A DNA stretch of 6,420 nt, from assembly GCA_026985625.1 (NCBI GenBank), contig JALSQC010000030.1, positions 1-6,420 of the forward strand, read 5' to 3'. Position numbers and translations under genes: made by a program. The notes beneath the pieces were generated by a model. It did no database searches and was not told where the DNA came from. It was given only the letters and a program-made list of their open reading frames with translations. The DNA comes from Bacteroidales bacterium (GTDB lineage: Bacteria > Bacteroidota > Bacteroidia > Bacteroidales > JAFGXI01). Numbering within the stretch: the first letter of the stretch is position 1; the number at the start of each line of letters is the position of its first letter. This document shows, one piece after another, positions 4,647 through 6,420 of this stretch.

Positions 4647-6263
4647 TTAATTTTCTTTTGTTAAAACTTCTATTGCTTTTTTTACGGTTTTATCGTCAAA
4701 ATTTAAAATCGGGTAAAATCCTTTGTCGTTTAAAATATTGCGGGATATATACGCTGTTGTATAATTTGTTATTATATTTTTTGATTTTGTATAATCGTCA
4801 ATTATTTTTATGCTGTCGGTTTTGCAGTAATTTATAAATTTTTTAAAAATGTTTTGTTTTAATAAGTGGTTATATAGTTTTTTATAGTCTTTAAATTTGT
4901 TTAGTTCTTTACGGTGTGTATCGGTATAATCAAAAGCAAATTTATAAATAAGTCCTTGGTTTATAATTTCGGTTAAAAATTTTGACGAAAAGCTTGTATC
5001 TATAGGAATAAATATGTCGGGCATAATTCCTCCGCCTCCGTAAACTATTTTTCCTTTTGGGGTTTTATATTTTAGCGAGTCGGGAAAATGTATGCTGTCT
5101 TTTTCGGAAAATTCTCCGTGTAAAAAACGGTTACCTATATCGAGTTCGTAGTTTTCGTATCCGTCTTTATATGGTTTTTGTATGCATCTGCCTGTTGGTG
5201 TATAGTAACGTGCAACTGTAAGGCGAATGCCTGATCCGTCTTTGAACATAATTGGTTCTTGCACTAATCCTTTTCCGAACGAGCGGCGGCCTATTACTAT
5301 TCCTCTATCGTTATCTTGAATAGCTCCTGTTACTATTTCGCTTGCCGATGCTGTCCATTCGTCGATTAATATGGCTACGGGTGTATTTTTAAGGTATCCT
5401 TTTTTTGTTGATTTATAGTATTCTATTGGTTGGTTTCGCCCTTTTGTAAATACTATTGTTTTGTTTTCGGGCAAAAATTCATCGGCAATGTTTATTGCTG
5501 CATTTAAAAATCCGCCGCCGTTTCCTCGTAAATCAAGGATTATTTTTTTTAATCCTTGTTTTTTTAATTTTTTTATTGCTTTTAAAAATTCGTTATATGT
5601 TGTTCCTGCAAATTTGCTTATTTTTATGTATCCTATATTTTTATTAATCATATATGCTACATCTACACTATAAAGAGGTATTTTGCCTCTGGTAATTGTA
5701 AAATCGATTGTTTTTTTTGTGTTTCTACGTTTTACGGATACTTTAACTTTTGTATTGCTTGGACCTTTTAGTTTTTTTACTACATCGTTGCTTTTAATTT
5801 TAATACCGGCTACAATTGTATCGTTAATTTTTATTATACGGTCGCCGGCTTTTATTCCTACTTTTTCAGACGGTCCGCCTGAAATAGTATTTATAACAAC
5901 TATAGTGTCATGTTGTATGTTAAATTGTATTCCTATACCGTCGAAGTTTCCAACAAGTGGTTCGTTTACTTCTTCCATTTCTTTTTTCGGAATATAAACC
6001 GAGTGAGGGTCGAGTTGCTTTAATATTTCGGGTATTGCTTTTTCTTCTATCTCGGGTATCGAGACAGAATCGACATAATTTTGGCTGATATATTCAAGTA
6101 TTAGACTTAATTTATCGGCTTTGGGAATATTAAAGTTTATATTGTCGGATAATGTGTTTTTGTTAAGTGAGTTTATTTTGTTTCCTATTAAAATTCCTAT
6201 TATTAATAGTGCCGAGAATATAATAGGTAGAATTATTGTATATGTTTTGTTTTTATATGACAT
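4647..6263 (-). CDS. S41 family carboxyl-terminal processing peptidase with PDZ domain, membrane-anchored
   Basis: This 538-residue protein is a C-terminal processing serine protease of the Prc/CtpA type, expected to act on the periplasmic side of the inner membrane on unfolded or tagged proteins. Residues 9-27 form one hydrophobic segment preceded by lysines, probably an uncleaved signal anchor; no lipobox Cys is seen. Residues 50-100 match the N-terminal helical region, including LDPHSVYIP. A PDZ domain spans about 105-190 (GIGIQF, SGGPSEKVGIKAGDRI). The protease core has LDLRGNGGG (243-251), the nucleophile Ser306 in TASASE and Lys331 in SFGKG, 25 residues apart as in E. coli Prc, forming the Ser-Lys dyad. 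TPTGRCIQKPY and the GGGIMPD segment close the domain. Residues 420-538 are a Lys-, Asn- and Ile-rich extension I do not recognise. The start codon touches the stop of the upstream deaminase gene, and prfB follows after 3 bp. Confidence 0.95.
   Translation of the reverse strand: MSYKNKTYTIILPIIFSALLIIGILIGNKINSLNKNTLSDNINFNIPKADKLSLILEYISQNYVDSVSIPEIEEKAIPEILKQLDPHSVYIPKKEMEEVNEPLVGNFDGIGIQFNIQHDTIVVINTISGGPSEKVGIKAGDRIIKINDTIVAGIKIKSNDVVKKLKGPSNTKVKVSVKRRNTKKTIDFTITRGKIPLYSVDVAYMINKNIGYIKISKFAGTTYNEFLKAIKKLKKQGLKKIILDLRGNGGGFLNAAINIADEFLPENKTIVFTKGRNQPIEYYKSTKKGYLKNTPVAILIDEWTASASEIVTGAIQDNDRGIVIGRRSFGKGLVQEPIMFKDGSGIRLTVARYYTPTGRCIQKPYKDGYENYELDIGNRFLHGEFSEKDSIHFPDSLKYKTPKGKIVYGGGGIMPDIFIPIDTSFSSKFLTEIINQGLIYKFAFDYTDTHRKELNKFKDYKKLYNHLLKQNIFKKFINYCKTDSIKIIDDYTKSKNIITNYTTAYISRNILNDKGFYPILNFDDKTVKKAIEVLTKEN
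5534..5558 (+). repeat. Inverted repeat with T-tract, terminator-like on the antisense strand
   Basis: On the plus strand CAAGGATTA (5534-5542) and TAATCCTTG (5550-5558) form a perfect 9 bp stem around a loop of seven T, followed at once by a long T-rich tract (5559 to about 5576). That is the form of an intrinsic terminator for plus-strand, antisense transcription. It lies inside the S41 peptidase gene and encodes the stretch KKQGLKKIILDL on the other strand, just before LRGNGGG. Since Lys codons naturally give T-runs here, it may be a by-product of coding. Confidence 0.3.
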
Positions 6264-6420
6264 TTAAATATTTTTTATGTGTTTGATTTCGATATTTGCT
6301 CTTTTTAATAGTTCGAGTCCTTCGGCATTATGATATTTTTCGTTAAAAACTACACGTTTAATTCCTGATTGTATTATTAGCTTAGAGCATTCAATACATG
6401 GTGATGTTGTTACGTATAAT
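6264..6420 (-). CDS. dCMP deaminase family protein, partial, N-terminus beyond window
   Basis: Only the last 51 residues are in the window, entering in frame from the edge and ending with TAA at 6266-6264. They begin LYVTTSPCIECSKLIIQSGI and end IKHIKNI. SPCIEC is the second half of the zinc-binding site of the cytidine/deoxycytidylate deaminase fold (P-C-x-x-C). The following SGIKRVVF and the EGLELLKRANIEI segment match the C-terminal end of dCMP deaminases, which convert dCMP to dUMP for dTTP synthesis in the cytoplasm. The H-A-E half of the active site lies outside the window and cannot be checked. The stop codon is directly followed by the ATG of the S41 peptidase gene, so the two are very likely co-transcribed. 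A ComE-type or other deaminase of the same superfamily is possible but less likely. Confidence 0.88.
   Translation of the reverse strand, partial: LYVTTSPCIECSKLIIQSGIKRVVFNEKYHNAEGLELLKRANIEIKHIKNI

Noticed and set aside
5456..5997. Plus-strand open frames of 63, 70 and 104 codons opposite the S41 peptidase gene
   Set aside because: They are Phe/Leu/Ile-rich shadows of the Lys-rich peptidase coding strand. Two of them overlap each other in different frames.

Overview
The window is AT-rich and every gene I can support lies on the minus strand, so transcription runs from high to low coordinates. The protein types point to the Bacteroidota, most likely a Bacteroidales-like anaerobe. The reasons are the style of the complex I subunits, nuoD followed directly by nuoH with no nuoE, nuoF or nuoG between them, A-rich start regions without Shine-Dalgarno sequences, and a TTTG-N20-TAnnTTTG promoter of the Bacteroides primary sigma factor type. 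This placement is inferred from sequence style; no rRNA or marker search was possible.

From 6420 down to 3551 there is a tight three-gene cluster. It holds the C-terminal end of a dCMP deaminase (cut by the window edge), a membrane-anchored S41 carboxyl-terminal processing peptidase, and prfB (peptide chain release factor 2). The gaps are 0 and 3 bp, so one transcript is likely, with its promoter outside the window. prfB is not one continuous reading frame. It starts at 4643, reaches an in-frame TGA after 21 codons, and continues in the +1 frame through a textbook CTT-TGA-C shift site preceded by an internal AAGGAGGT. The joined product is 363 residues long.

Positions 3298-3550 form a 253 bp AT-rich spacer with no gene. 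It contains a good promoter for the next operon, and a 9 bp inverted repeat spans its border with prfB.

From 3297 down to 1 runs the respiratory complex I operon nuoA-nuoB-nuoC-nuoD-nuoH, with nuoH cut by the window edge. Genes overlap or lie at most 11 bp apart. NuoB, NuoC and NuoD form the quinone-reducing connecting module, which carries iron-sulfur cluster N2 (in NuoB) and the quinone-site His and Tyr (in NuoD). NuoA and NuoH are membrane subunits around the quinone chamber. NuoC and NuoD are separate proteins, not fused. The absence of nuoEFG between nuoD and nuoH suggests an 11-subunit enzyme that lacks the NADH-oxidising module and takes electrons from another donor.

I see no mobile element, CRISPR array, tRNA or rRNA, and no clearly new system. 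The points most worth a second look are the prfB recoding site with its strong internal Shine-Dalgarno in a lineage that rarely uses such sequences, the missing NADH module, the promoter of the nuo operon, and a terminator-like hairpin on the antisense strand inside the peptidase gene.
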